From Diospyros lotus (Eukaryota > Streptophyta > Magnoliopsida > Ericales > Ebenaceae): 64,000 nucleotides of DNA. The notes under the pieces are model-generated. The model did not search any database. It worked only from the letters and a program-made list of their open reading frames with translations, and was not told the DNA's origin. Positions 1 to 12,191 of the stretch are shown here, piece after piece (position 1 is the first letter of the stretch; every line of letters starts with the position of its first letter). A program made the translations under genes and the position numbers. The DNA lies in contig NC_068340.1 of the NCBI RefSeq assembly GCF_014633365.1, positions 38,712,328 to 38,776,327 of the forward strand, given 5' to 3'.

Positions 1-424
1 CTCTAATCTGCAAACCCCCTTTCCAGCAATTTCTAGGGTTGGAGATCGCCTCTACTCGAGATTGATCCTTAAATTGTTCATGAGAATGGGATCCCCAGTT
101 CAGTCATCACTGCAGTTTTGACATATTATGGCATCCACATCAGAAAAAGCAGCAATTGATGCTACGGCATGCATTTATTCCAGTGTGTTTTCGCTAGCAT
201 ACATCTTTGCAGCTCATGAGATCTTTTGTACAGAATCTTCCAGGACGAGTTAAAGGTTTTACACGTATAGAATGAACAAAACTAACAAGTACATAGATAA
301 CTACACAACAAGCTCTGGCAATCCTTTGTGGAATTTCCATGCCAGGCACGAATTCGATCAACGGCCAATACCATCAAACCAAACCAGATTGTCCTCTGCT
401 GACAAGCTTTTTGCGCGGCTAGAA
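1..424 (-). other. Probable 3' untranslated region and downstream flank of the 425-2420 gene
   Basis: No coding feature is supported here. The plus-strand reading from 272 is a frame through the 3' end of the minus-strand gene. By position this is 3' UTR and flank. Confidence 0.4.
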
Positions 425-2420
425 CTAGAAAGCAAGAAAGAGAAACCCCATGGTCCAGCCAAGGAGCAAGCCTGCACCAGCACAACTCAAGCCCACTGCA
501 AAAGCAACAAGGCGCTTCCTTATCTTCTTCCCGGGTGGAGGCAGCTTCCGCTTTGTAACCTTGTGCTTACCCTTCCTCATTTTCCTGTTTTTTGAAGTGA
601 TCCATGGTAAGAAAACAGGGAAATGGATAGAAGTTGCCTGGTCCTTGCTCTTCAGCTGGAGGCAAAGGTTTTCAAGCTGCAGTATTTGGAACCACTGCCT
701 ATATGCAAAGAGGAATGAAGCTTGTCTCAAAAAGAGCATGGTGATATGCTCCTTTTCATCGTAGGCTTTCTGCGCTGCCTTCTCAGCCTCCCTTGCTCGT
801 GTTTGAGAATGACAGAGTGCTTCTAGCAGCTGAGCCTTGCTGAGATCAACAACAGCTCTTTGTGGGGTTTCTACTTCATCCATACTGGTTGTGTTAGAAC
901 CTATGCTGCTGAGTGTGGTTGACCTACAAAATGTTTGTAATAATTGTCAATGGTCAGCATGTATGATTGGGAGATTGAGCACTCCTATTTGGTAGAGGTA
1001 GAGCTAAAATCATGTTCCTGAAGTTATTCACATATCTATCCTATTGGAAACAGTGCCCACTGTCAGGAGGTCATACAGAGTATGGGGCCTGCCAATAATT
1101 AGCTTCAGATCCTCCAGTTGTGTACTAAATGTAATTAAACAACAAAACTTGAGGGTTTGGATACCTGGTGGATATTGCTTAAGGTTACTCAGTTTTTTCA
1201 CAAAGAATTGGAAATGCATCATTATTTTCTCCATCATGGTAAGCGACTTTATGCAACTCTTGCTTAAAATAAGAAGATAGATGACATGTTCATACTATTC
1301 CATAGTGGTTATGGTCATGAGTTCTTTCAGATTCAACCGTAATACATTGATTCATGAACACTTCAAATCCAAGAAACTCCCTTCAAAAAGAAGGGGCAAA
1401 AATAATAGAATTGAACAAAATCATTATTAGGTAGGTAGAAAAAGCACTTGCCCGAATGGTCTGTCCAACCCAAGTGGTGGGCGTCCTGCATCACCAGGAG
1501 AGCACTGTCGTCCATGCTGCCCATCCAAGCTTCCTAAGCTGGGGCTTCCTTGTGCATTGTTAGCCCTATGAGGAACTTGTTTGTCTACCATCTGGTCTGA
1601 AGATGAATCAACAGCCTTGTTATGCTCAAACCACTGCAGATGTATAGATCCTTTTCCACCTAAGTTCTCGGTCTGGGGTTGTGGGAGGTCACTGTTCATA
1701 ACATGCTCAAATGACTTACAAGAAACCAAGGAAGCCAACTCATCTTTATCAGCTGCTCGCCACCAAGGTACACTCTTCTCAACTTTAATCCAATGGGGTT
1801 CCAAATCAGAACAAAACTTCTCAGGTTCTTCTGAGGCCAAAATAAAAGAGCCCAAGTCTATCAAATGATCATCCGCATACCAGAACTCTCCCGTGTCCTT
1901 ATTTTTTGGTAAATTATTGCTTATTAAACTTTCAATTTCCTGAATTTTAGGATCCTGGTCATTTTTCATGTAAGAAGAAGATTTCTTTCTTTGCTGGGCC
2001 AGAAAAGAAACTTCATTATCTTTTACATTAGCCCTGATTACCATCTTCCATAATGGGCAATTTCTTCCTGTCAAACTTCACAATTTCATCAACAAAGTTT
2101 GCACTTAAAAGTTCCAGCTCCAGGGAACTTAACCGTTCACATGAAAAGTCTTTCTCGTGTCCACAGTTGGCCTGCCAGTGTGGCCACTGATTTGTCTCGG
2201 GAGGCACATTTGGATCTGAGGATTTCCAGTTAACCGACATCTTCGGCACGCAACCTGAACTGGGATGATTTGATTTATTTACTGCTTCACCAGTTCCGCC
2301 ATCAGACTCTGATTTTGACAAGGATGACGAGCAGCAAGATAACCGTGAAGCGTTTCTCACATCTTCTTGGACAAACTTACAAGTAGTGCCCCGTGCTCCC
2401 CTTGCCTCTGCTGAAGCCAT
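425..2420 (-). CDS. Plant protein of unknown function with C-terminal membrane segment (3-4 exons)
   Basis: I do not recognise this gene and assign no function. It starts at the ATG at 2420-2418. Exon 1 is followed by a frame switch between about 1994 and 2081. Exon 2 ends at 1452 and exon 3 runs 923-425. The exon 2/3 junction uses a GC donor (GCAAGT from 1451) and a TTTTGTAG acceptor (925-924); only this pair keeps phase. The frame switch can be explained by an 88-nt intron (1994-2081, acceptor preceded by TTTCTTTTCTGGCCC), giving about 459 aa, or by a frameshift or sequence error. The N-terminal part is Ser-rich. The middle has an acidic, Trp-rich stretch (WYADDHLIDLGSF, then VPWWRAADKDELASL). 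The last 165 residues contain a helical Lys/Glu/Ala-rich stretch, a strongly basic segment and a final hydrophobic helix (AVGLSCAGAGLLLGW), suggesting a tail-anchored or single-pass membrane protein. Confidence 0.7.
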
Positions 2421-5102
2421 AGACTATCAGCTTCCAATAGCCTTATAACGCCAGATTCTGATAGTTTTAAATTTTCACTGTAAAGAACATATATAGATGA
2501 CAGGGAAAAAACACATCATCTGAAAAATAAATCAGGATTGAAGACTTGAGCAAAATCTTCACTGGGTTAGATCTATCAAAGACCCGCAGTACGGATTCTG
2601 AACAAATTGATCATCTTATGGGAGTAATGTGTTGGTTTGAACAAATGCAACTCCTTTCTGCATCTGCAAATCAAAATTGTCACATAGGTGACTGAAGAGA
2701 ATTTATATTACATATCCAGCCCTTACCAAAAGCTACTGTAAATAAATAGATAACTTTTTATTTCTAATAATTACAAAAACTAAAACTGCGTATGCAAGTG
2801 CAAGTCCAGATAATAGCAGCTGTGTGGGTAAATGATGATCATCACATGCCTCTGTTTTTTCCTCCTCTTCGTTTTTTTAATCAAGAACAACCTTTGAGTT
2901 AGAGGAGGCAACAATTGCCATGGACTCGATACCCAATCAGTTTCCAATACACTTGAATACCCAATCCAATTTGCAATTTCCTACAGCACCTCTAGAAAAT
3001 AAAACTTCAATTCAAGAAGGTTACAGAAAGGAAGCATCTTTTATTTCATTAAACCAACATTCCTCCATGACTGCACAGACATTCCGAACACGAAACAGCA
3101 TTCCTTAGATGAAACCAACTTCAATTTTCTTGTCAATAGTCAACTTAGTGACAAGAAGACAACCACTACACATATAACTAACCCCCCCCCCCCAACCGAA
3201 ACAAAAAAAGAAAAAGGAGAAAAAGATTTTAAATTCAATTCTTAAAATAACTATGCTTCCTCATTTGCCAACTATGTTAACATTTTGAGCCAATTAACTG
3301 AAATCATACCCTTACCACGTGGTGCATATGTGAATGGTTAGACGTAAATAAGCAATAAACTATATACATTTCACACCCTCTTCCGTGATGGTGTAACGTG
3401 ACACCATGCCTGAATTTTCTTTTATCCTCACAATCGATGATTAAACTCACAAGAACAGGACCTACAAATGTGAATTTTTATTTACAACACCAACAATCAC
3501 AAGACTTAATCCTACTAGGTGGGATTGGCTACATGAACTCTAGGTCTCCAATCATCTCCATCTATGGCCATATCTTCTGTAAGACCATGACACCATATGT
3601 CATATCTAAATGTTTCCCCATTATAGCCTTCCTCTATGCTTCCCCAATCTTTTCTAGTCACTATTTTTCCATTCTTACTTGTCCGAGTGATTAACCTGAC
3701 GTGAAGACCTGCCTTTTGTAGCTCAGATGACTAACTCCGGAAACCCAGAGACTTGCTGGGAAGAGTTTTGGACAATCAACAGACAATCCCGAAACTCCAA
3801 AGCCTAAAGATTTATTGCAACTTATAAATCAGAAAAAAAAAAAGGCACAAAAACAAAAATTCACAGTGAAAAGAAAATTGGGCATTTGAAAACACAATCA
3901 GGAGAGCAAAAATTGGGCATAGATCGAAGTAAATGGATACCGAAGATTGTTAAGAAAGAGAATTACAGCTTCATCAACACAAGATGCTGGAATTTGTCTG
4001 AGAATTCGAGGAGGGCAGGGCACAGGGGTGTTGATTCTTGAATCCCAAATATCCAAAGAAGAAGCCAGATACACCGACCGGTTAGCGTACACTGCTTGCT
4101 CTTCTTGATTCTTACACCATTGTACTTATATCGTAATCTTAATTGCACATAGACGCCTTAAAGTTTCGCCTTTTCCACAGTTAGACCCACCATCCTTCCT
4201 AACAGGGGATAACCGCCCCCACAAGCGTCGGAGACACCAATAGGCCGCTGGTTAGGGACTTGAAGTACTCTTTATCTATCTGAAATTGTCTATACTCTAT
4301 AGTGACGTCACCCATTAAACCTCCCTCCGTAAGGATAATTTACCAAACTATTTTAATTTTTTTAAAAAAATACTTATTTCGAATCTCTTAATAAATTTTT
4401 AAATTTATGATTAATTTGCTGAGGCTCAAAAGATGAGGTGATAACACTCCTAGAAATATTCAAATACTCTTCCAAAATTAACAACACATCTTCACAACAA
4501 GTAAAACAATAATCTATATATAAATAATTTTGACTTTTACTTCTAAAACAATCCGCAAGTCTTCTTCAATAATTTTAACTTACTTAATCTATCAATACCA
4601 TTGCAAATCTGGCAAACTACCAAATAAAACGCTAAAAATTATATTTATTGTTACTATTATTTTGTTAAAATCTAGAGGTTGCCATATTTTGAAAATTTGA
4701 CAACTCTTATTTATTTCATTTTTCGTGAAAATCTAAGTACAGAAGTATCACAAGGAGCCATCAATTAAGCTCAACCTTGGTTTCCTAGGAAACAACGACA
4801 GTAAGAACGCAGGGAGACTGTTCTAAACACACGGCACCTCAGCTTAATGGCACAACTACGTGAAACTCTGTGTGAATATTAAGGATCATCATTGGGATTA
4901 TTGGCACAGTATTTAGGAACAAATCCAACACTCTTGCACTCAACTGGGCGGACAACTACATCTTTGGTAAGAATACAAAATTTTGGGTGTTCCCAAATAG
5001 GGTGCAATACACGGCTCCGTTTAGGACTAAACTAAGGCCAAATCTGTCATCCAAGTAGGCACCAAAACCATAAAAATTACAGCAAGAAAAAGGGACTTTT
5101 GT
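2421..5102. other. Upstream region of the 425-2420 gene; probable 5'-UTR intron; downstream flank of RPL9
   Basis: There is no convincing protein gene. On the minus strand a possible leader exon lies around 3945-4150 and could be joined to the start codon by a 5'-UTR intron: donor-like GTATCC near 3943, acceptor TATCAG near 2452. The leader would carry short upstream ORFs. A run of C residues lies at about 3182-3193. From 4320 to about 4780 the DNA is AT-rich spacer, and the region towards 5102 is 3' flank of RPL9. Confidence 0.35.
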
Positions 5103-8100
5103 TCATTTCCGCCGGATTTTAACATTAAGGGTCCATTGGACTTTTCCCTGTGGCAAAGGAATAGACTTTGGCAAGCGGAGTGGCACCTCAAACTCTCCCA
5201 AAGCCGACAAAGGAGTTGGGAGATGCAAGTTTTCAGGTTTCATTTCCACAAAAAGTTGCCTCGCTACCTGATATAGAAAAAGAACCCAATCAGTAGAAAT
5301 CGAAGAGAATATCCAACAGCAAGGATTAAACCAATATAGAACACTGGGCAGGTCTGATATCCCGTCGAGACACCTCATTTCTAGCCACAATATGTAAAAG
5401 GAAAATCTTCATTCTTGGAACTCAACCATCAAGCAAGAAACATAGTTGAAATATAGAACACGTGCTTCTGACCAACCATCCCCTTGTCCAGAATCTTTAA
5501 TAGTAGTATAGTTTTTTTTTATAATACAGAAAACGAGCAGAGAAATTCAGATGAAATTGTCTTTGTAATAACACATATCCTAATCAGTTTCCCACAAATC
5601 AAAAGGTCAAAAACCAGATTGTGAACAGACACTGCCAATGCAGTATTATGTGCAGTGAGTGATGCAAGTTGGACCCAATGACAAGAGCAATGCTAAAATT
5701 TAAGTAAATTGAGACTGTAAGGGAGGATGTGAATGCCTTGAAATTAATTCAGGATCTGCATGGCAAGAACCAAAGAAGTCTAATTTACTTCCCACAAAAG
5801 ATAGAATTAAGGCCATTGTATCAAGTCCTATATAAAATCATACAAGTAAAGAACTTTTTATGTTGGCAATTCCAATTGCATTTTTATAGGGTCATTTGAC
5901 CTTGTCACTTGTCATTTTAGAATTTGAAATCCCAAATCACCATTGTTTGGTTATGTTAATTGTTAGAAGCATTTGGAAAATCTACTATTTAAAATAACAG
6001 AATTTGAAATCCCTCTATCTAAATGCAAAATAGAATTTATTTTCCATTGGGCTTAACACATATAAGGAGGAATGTATCATTTATAACCGACTCAACAGAC
6101 AAATGGGTTGTTATGTTGCAAAGACACTGCCAATGCCTGCTCCAACAAAGAAACTGCCACCAAAAGTGGCTTAGATGTCACAAAAGAAAATAGTGATGAC
6201 ACATTTCAGAAAGGGAAAAACGGAAGAAAAGTCATATCCAACTTCTCCACCTAAAAACCACCAAAAGCAACCCTATCACTACTATCACCACCACCTTGCC
6301 AGGTAAAATATCCTTGCCATATGCTACATTAGACCATAACTGCCAAATATTGCTATTACAGAATATGAGATGCTATAACAGTACCACCACCAGCATCACC
6401 ATGAAAACCACACCGATTTGTTGCATTCATGACATCAGATTTTTTAAAGATGACTCTCCAACCTTGATTTCACAGTTGTACTTTCCAAACCCATATTGCT
6501 GAGTTCAAATTTATGGGAAGTTCAAACAACCAGGTGCTCAAAGAAAAAAGAATCATATTTTTTTTTTCATGAGACGAGAAATACAAAAGCTTCAGAAAAT
6601 ATGGACAGAATAGCAAAACCATACCTCAGCAACAAGTTCATCTTTTGTCACAGGTGAACGCAACTCATTATCAACACCGGTGAACCTTCTCAAAACCTGT
6701 TAAAAATGGACAAAAACATATTTACAGGCCACATTACCAATAGGTTATCAACATTTGTTTCTCTATATTAGAGAGCATATCAAGCTTCCAAAAACGAGAA
6801 TGCAATTGTCATTCATAAACCATCATATAAAAAATAAATTGTCATTCATGATATTACAAACTTTTCAAGAAGATCAAAATTATCAGATGCCTTATCAGAA
6901 CCAACTTTTGGACAAATGGCAGCTAGATATCCAGACCTTTTTCACTTTGACAGTGAAGCATGATAAGCGTTTTCATTACCTAGATCAACCATAATATAAT
7001 ATCCTGTTTCACTTATAAAAATAATGATAAAATTTAGAGGTAAAGTATTGAATGAATCACTATCATCAACTGCACCCTATCCACCAAATTAGGGTCAGTA
7101 CGACATTCATAGTGTCAATTGACTTCTAAAAGTTCAAATTTTCCCTTTGGATGCCCTTCCTAACACAACCCTCTAGCAAAGGAATGATGGGATAAAGTAT
7201 TCAACGAATGACAATTAAAATTCCATTTCAGAGAAATAAAAGGAAAAAAAAAATGTAGAAGATAGGTGACAAACCAGCTTAGCATTATCAAGCCTTTTTG
7301 CTGCTGTCTGATTTTCGTTGAACTCATCTTCATCTGCCTTTTTAACTTCTTTAACCTCTTCTTCAACTTCTTTAGGTTGGTAAATCTAATCAAAGCGACA
7401 AGTATAGATTCAGTAGATCACAATTACATTCAACAAACCTATCAGGAGAATGACCCAAAAGAAACACAGCTGTAACATCATAAGCAATGCAGAATGCGCA
7501 TACAAGCATAGCATGCACCCACACATAGGGAAACTAACATTTTATATAGGAATGACAAAGGTGCCTCCCAAACTTGCCACATAAATTTCCAAATGGGGCG
7601 GGTATGGAGGAGGAAAAAAAATTGTCAGTCGGAGGGAGGGATACAAGGTCTCCAACCAACATATAATTTCAAGTGACTTTTATTTTATTAGATTTACACA
7701 AAATCCCATTTTCCTATCCAGATATATGAGTTTCTATCCAATTTTTTTTTTTTAACTTTTCATTATAATCTTTCTCACTGTCAAAGTTGACCTCTGGCAC
7801 TTTATAAATGATATTCTATTTTTAAACTTTTAGTTTTAACTTTTGACTCTTCAAATCTACTTTATTTATTAATACATTATTTTATTTTTTAAATTTTAGT
7901 AGTAACGGAGATGTAGTACATCCATATGGTGGGAAAAACATATAATATAGAATACATATCATTTTTAGACATGAATTATTATTATTTTTTATATAAATTG
8001 ATCAAATAATAGGTATCTTACTTGACAGGGATGGAAATGGAGAAATAAATACATTACTCGATGAGGACATAGGCAATAGGGGAACACGGACACAGGGAGT

Positions 8101-9775
8101 CAGGGACAGGGGAGAGGATCCCTGATCCAAACCCAATCCATGGCCATTTCGAATTTTACAGACTTTTGTCACTACCAATGCAAATACAGATACATTTTTA
8201 TTAGGGATAAAAAATGTTATTAAGATGTCACCAAAAGAGATATTTTCCTACTTTCCTCAATCAAAAAATGAATTTTATACCCATGACTTACAGCAAGAAA
8301 AATAATGTAATAGAAAAATGATGATCAGCCTTATCAGTTGGTCAACAACATTGAATTTGTGGATGAAATAAACCCCAGTGAGAGTTAGAGTGGAAGTTCC
8401 CTCTCCTGGGGTGTGAGCATATACCTTTTCATGTTCCATCTTTTTCCCACCAGGGAAAAACCTAAACACTTGCCATTGGTAATATCTGCAGCTTCAAGTT
8501 GAACAAATTGCTAGAGGAGTTGTAAGCAGAAAAAAGCTACTTTGCTTTATTCTGATAGACATCTAAATGAACATTTATTGTTTAACCATGTAACATAGTA
8601 TAATACAATCAAAGTGATGTAAACTTCAAACTTGCTTGTATCAAAACTGCTACGTATCAGTAGTTTGTTCAATTGTGAATGTCAGACTGGAAAATCTAAT
8701 CATACAATATTAATAGAAAACCAAAATCCATTCCTGTAGAGAGCATCAGAAAGGTAATCAAAGATTGATACCTATTTTCACTGGAAATTTTCAAAAAAAA
8801 GAAAAAAAAACCTAGTACAATAGTGCAATCAGCTATAAATTAGTAAACAAATAATCCTTCAGATAAAGGAGATTCACCTGTACAGGATTTTTTTAAGGGA
8901 AATATATAAGACTATTATGCACATATAAACACAACCAGAATTTAAATGTGATTTAGATGCATCCAGCATAGAATCACCTTGCGCTGCTCCCTAATGAGAT
9001 GAGCAAATTTGTCAATATTTGGAACGGCAAGCAACTTGGGCATGAGATGGTTACGGAAATAACCAGGAGCAACCTTCACTGTCTCTCCAGCTTTGCCTAG
9101 CTTGTCTATTGTCTGCGTGCATCAAAACTATCAGAACAACTGATTGTCAAACAAAAATCAAAGTTGGAAACTTGAATGGTACATACGGAACTAGGATTTA
9201 CAGAAAGACAGGATTTCTCATGGAATACGCATCCGTAACAATCATAAAGAAACCAAAAACAGGGAAAAGAAAAAATAATTCTGGATAAATATCAATTATG
9301 TCATTTTCTAACCAACAAAAAAATAAATAAATCAAAGTTCATTCCTCCATTTTCTTCTCCAATGCGCCCCCCCCCCGACAATATAATTTTTTATAACCAA
9401 ACTAAAAAAAAGTTTACTGTTTTTTATACATACCCTACCCTTCATTGTATTCTCATTTTCTAATACAACAATAACAAATGACTATTTTTTTTTTTTTTTT
9501 TCAATTCCTTCTTCTTCTTTTCCGATCATTAACCTTTCATTTTCATTTTCCTCCATAAATTCAAGTTCCAAACATAAGTGAACAGAAACAGACGTGAAAA
9601 GCATTCAAAACGAACTCACCGTCGTGAGAATGACTTCCAATTTTCTGTATCTAACACCTTGACCAGCATATAGCAACGGATGGTGCAACATCCGATCAGA
9701 GCCCCGAAGGAACGTATGGTCTTTGACAGTCTTCACCTGGCGGAGGATATTTCTACCATACTGAATGTAGGCCAT
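5103..9775 (-). CDS. Ribosomal protein L9, organellar type (probably mitochondrial), five exons
   Basis: A large-subunit ribosomal protein of the bacterial L9 family, here in the nuclear-encoded organelle form (related, from memory, to Arabidopsis At5g53070). Coding exons on the minus strand are 9775-9620, 9112-8978, 7385-7275, 6696-6625 and 5267-5103. All junctions are GT-AG and phase 0, and the total is 212 aa. The N-terminal half carries the L9 signature region (DKLGKAGETVKVAPGYFRNH, then LMPKLLAVP). Exon 3 is a charged Glu/Lys linker (residues about 98-125) ending in TAAKRLDNAKL. The C-terminal domain ends with LRLPKSIPLPQGKVQWTL. A clear cleavable presequence is not obvious, so mitochondrial rather than plastid targeting is inferred from the family. 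The gene is divergent from importin beta. Intron 2 is about 1.6 kb; introns 3 and 4 are about 0.6 and 1.4 kb. Confidence 0.93.
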
Positions 9776-9778
9776 TCT

Positions 9779-9870
9779 CTATCCATTACAAACCATAGTA
9801 AGAATTGACAACTTTTTCACTGAAACCCTAAGCGAGAGATCAGGCAGAGAAGTGGAGATGAATAGCTCAC
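9779..9870 (-). other. Candidate 5'-UTR intron of RPL9
   Basis: On the minus strand a CG/GTGAGC donor (9870) and an ATGGATAG acceptor (9780-9779) bracket 92 nt just before the start codon at 9775. The splice signals are good, but the intron is non-coding, so phase gives no support. Confidence 0.5.
9823..9831 (+). promoter_or_regulatory. Telo-box (AAACCCTAA) in the RPL9 leader
   Basis: The 9-bp AAACCCTAA motif lies 48 bp upstream of the RPL9 start codon. Telo-boxes are known to be common in promoters and leaders of plant ribosomal-protein and other translation genes. Its role here is inferred. Confidence 0.45.
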
Positions 9871-9871
9871 C

Positions 9872-10560
9872 GATAATATCAACGGCGGAGGCGACGGCAA
9901 CCGACGGCGGCGGAGCGAGAGGCGATTCTATACTACACTTCTCCCGAATCTGCAACTTCAGGAGGGAAGGGTTTATGGGAGAGAGAGAGAGAGAGAGAGA
10001 TTTTTAAATGAATTATGAGAGATAGAGTTAATAATGAAATTGAATGAATATCAGTGGTGTAAATAAATTAATATATTTAGTGATTAATTTGTAAATTCAT
10101 TTAAATAATATTTTGAAATTTATTTAAATCTCTCGGTAAATATTATTGTTGGTTAAATACTTAGTATTCATTCAAAATATAATTAAACATTAAATCAAAC
10201 ACTATTTTGTCAATTTAGAATTTGGTTTAAATTATTTTTAAAATACTTAATTATATCAGTTGTCTAATTAATAAAACTAATTAAAGTGAATAAAAATTAT
10301 AAATAAAAAGAAATGTAATTGTTTGAGAGCTATAAATATAAATTTTTAATTTAAAAAAAGAAAATATAATCCTTAAACTCTACAAATTAGATTAATCAGA
10401 TCTGCGATGTTTATGATAAACTGGGAAGATCGACGGTTTTGATTCACAGTGTACGAAGGCTACGGTGTACTCTGTCTACAGACAATCGAATCAATAAAAT
10501 AATATAATATATTGGGGAAAAATAGATATCGGTTTTTCCATTCAAGTCCAGCTTTTTATT
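9872..10560. promoter_or_regulatory. Shared upstream region between divergent RPL9 and importin-beta genes
   Basis: About 0.7 kb separates the RPL9 leader from the probable importin-beta leader exon. It is mostly AT-rich, with a (GA)n tract on the RPL9 side. No single TATA box stands out. Bidirectional promoter function is inferred from geometry only. Confidence 0.45.
9980..10001 (+). repeat. (GA)n microsatellite
   Basis: About 11 uninterrupted GA units lie in the shared upstream region of RPL9 and importin beta. Confidence 0.9.
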
Positions 10561-12191
10561 CTCGTGTTCTATCCCTGTAGAGTTTAGCGCCGCTTTGCTT
10601 CTGCTTTTTCAGGTAATTTCAGCGTCGCCCTTCCTCAATCATTCTTGTTGTTGCTCAGTTTTCGTTTGATTTGGTCTCGTATGCTGATTTCCATGCTGGA
10701 TCTGTTGTTTACTGATTCGATTTGCTTTGTGATGCTTTAAGCTGCGCCAGGTTCGCTTTTTTTTTTTTTTGGATTTTTTTGGTATTGTGATCGTATTTGG
10801 ATTTTGAGCTTTTGTGGGTTTCGTTCATTGATCGGTGAATGTCATTGGATCGGCTGTTTGAATCGGTAATTTTGTGGGAATTTGAGCTCTACCAGTTTAG
10901 ATGGACGAGTTGTGCAGATGTTGGTGTTGTGAAATTAGGGCTTTCAGTGGTTTGCTGTGAGTTCTTACTGGAATACCCTATTGTTCTTGTGGTTTTGCTT
11001 GATTTGTCACGTATTGGACTTTCACCTGTTGTTTGGTAAATACGACTTTCGCCTTGGGTTAAGCATCAACTACTATTCTGTTTGAGTTTGCACTTTAACG
11101 GGAAAGGTTGGATTTTGGGTTTGTCTTGTTGATAGGTTGTGTGTGGTATTTGATATTCATAACCTCAGATCTTCAACAATTTGCTTCCAGGGACTTGTGA
11201 AATTGCCTGTACATAACTGCAATATTGTTGTTTTCCTAAAAATATATACTGAAAAAACGGCGCTTGTTGCAACGGTGACCAATCCTAGAAGCGATATCTC
11301 ATGTTAACTTTAGGTTGTTATTACCAAAGCTTCCCTAAAAGACTATCGACGTCGGAATGATGGTCTTTAGGTTGTTTTGATAAATTTTCTTTGTTTAATC
11401 TTTGTCGTCTTTGCAAAGACAAAGATCATATGCCACCAGGACATTGGCTTGCCAATGTCAAAGCTTACCGCAATGGCCAGTGCAAACATGAAATTGACCA
11501 TTGTCTAGTGCTGGCACTGTTTATATTTTGCTACATCATTGACTCTACAATTAATCTTGAGCCCTTGTGATAATTTGCAAGTGTTGGTTCTACTTCTGTG
11601 AAGGAAACTGTGGCCCTCTTTGAAAATGGCTAGTTGAGGAGTTGTCACTTGGATTCACAGGTTTTACTTGTGTCTCCATTCGAAGTCTTGGTGTGGGGCT
11701 CTAATATGCAAAAATGAGTTGAGATCAGTTTTCTTATATGAGTAGCGATTGCAGAAGTTAACCCAAAAAGGCAGCTAAGGAGTTGTCATTTGGGTACCAC
11801 AAGAATTGGCTCAAAAAGGTAGCTAAATAATTGGCATTTTGAGTTTGCTGCTCTTACTTATATGCTCGAATGTGTTTTCATGTAATCTCTAATGTGGGAG
11901 TAGCACACACCAATTCAGGTTGCGGTCACCACACTGCTTGATTGTTTGAATGATTGTCTCTTCAATATGTTATTCTCAATAATGAGCTACAATACTTTTT
12001 GTTTTCCATATAATTTTGTAACTTGCTGTCTTTCACTCAAGTTGTGTTGGCTCTGTATATTTTTGTTTCCTCATTTTTTAAACACCTAATAGAGATTTGA
12101 GATATGATTTTCAGTTCTAGTTAAATTTGTCCTGAATTGCATCCTTGTATGCCCCTAACTTGTAAGATCATTTTATACCATCAGATAAGGC
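10550..12191 (+). other. 5'-UTR exon and 1.57-kb 5'-UTR intron of importin beta
   Basis: A leader exon ending TTTTTCAG at 10612 is followed by GTAATT. A T-rich intron typical of plant leaders runs to an acceptor at 12183-12184 (ACCATCAG), seven nucleotides before the ATG at 12192. The 66-aa reading frame inside the intron has no family resemblance and is ignored. Long 5'-UTR introns near the start codon often raise expression of plant housekeeping genes; that is inference here. Confidence 0.6.
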
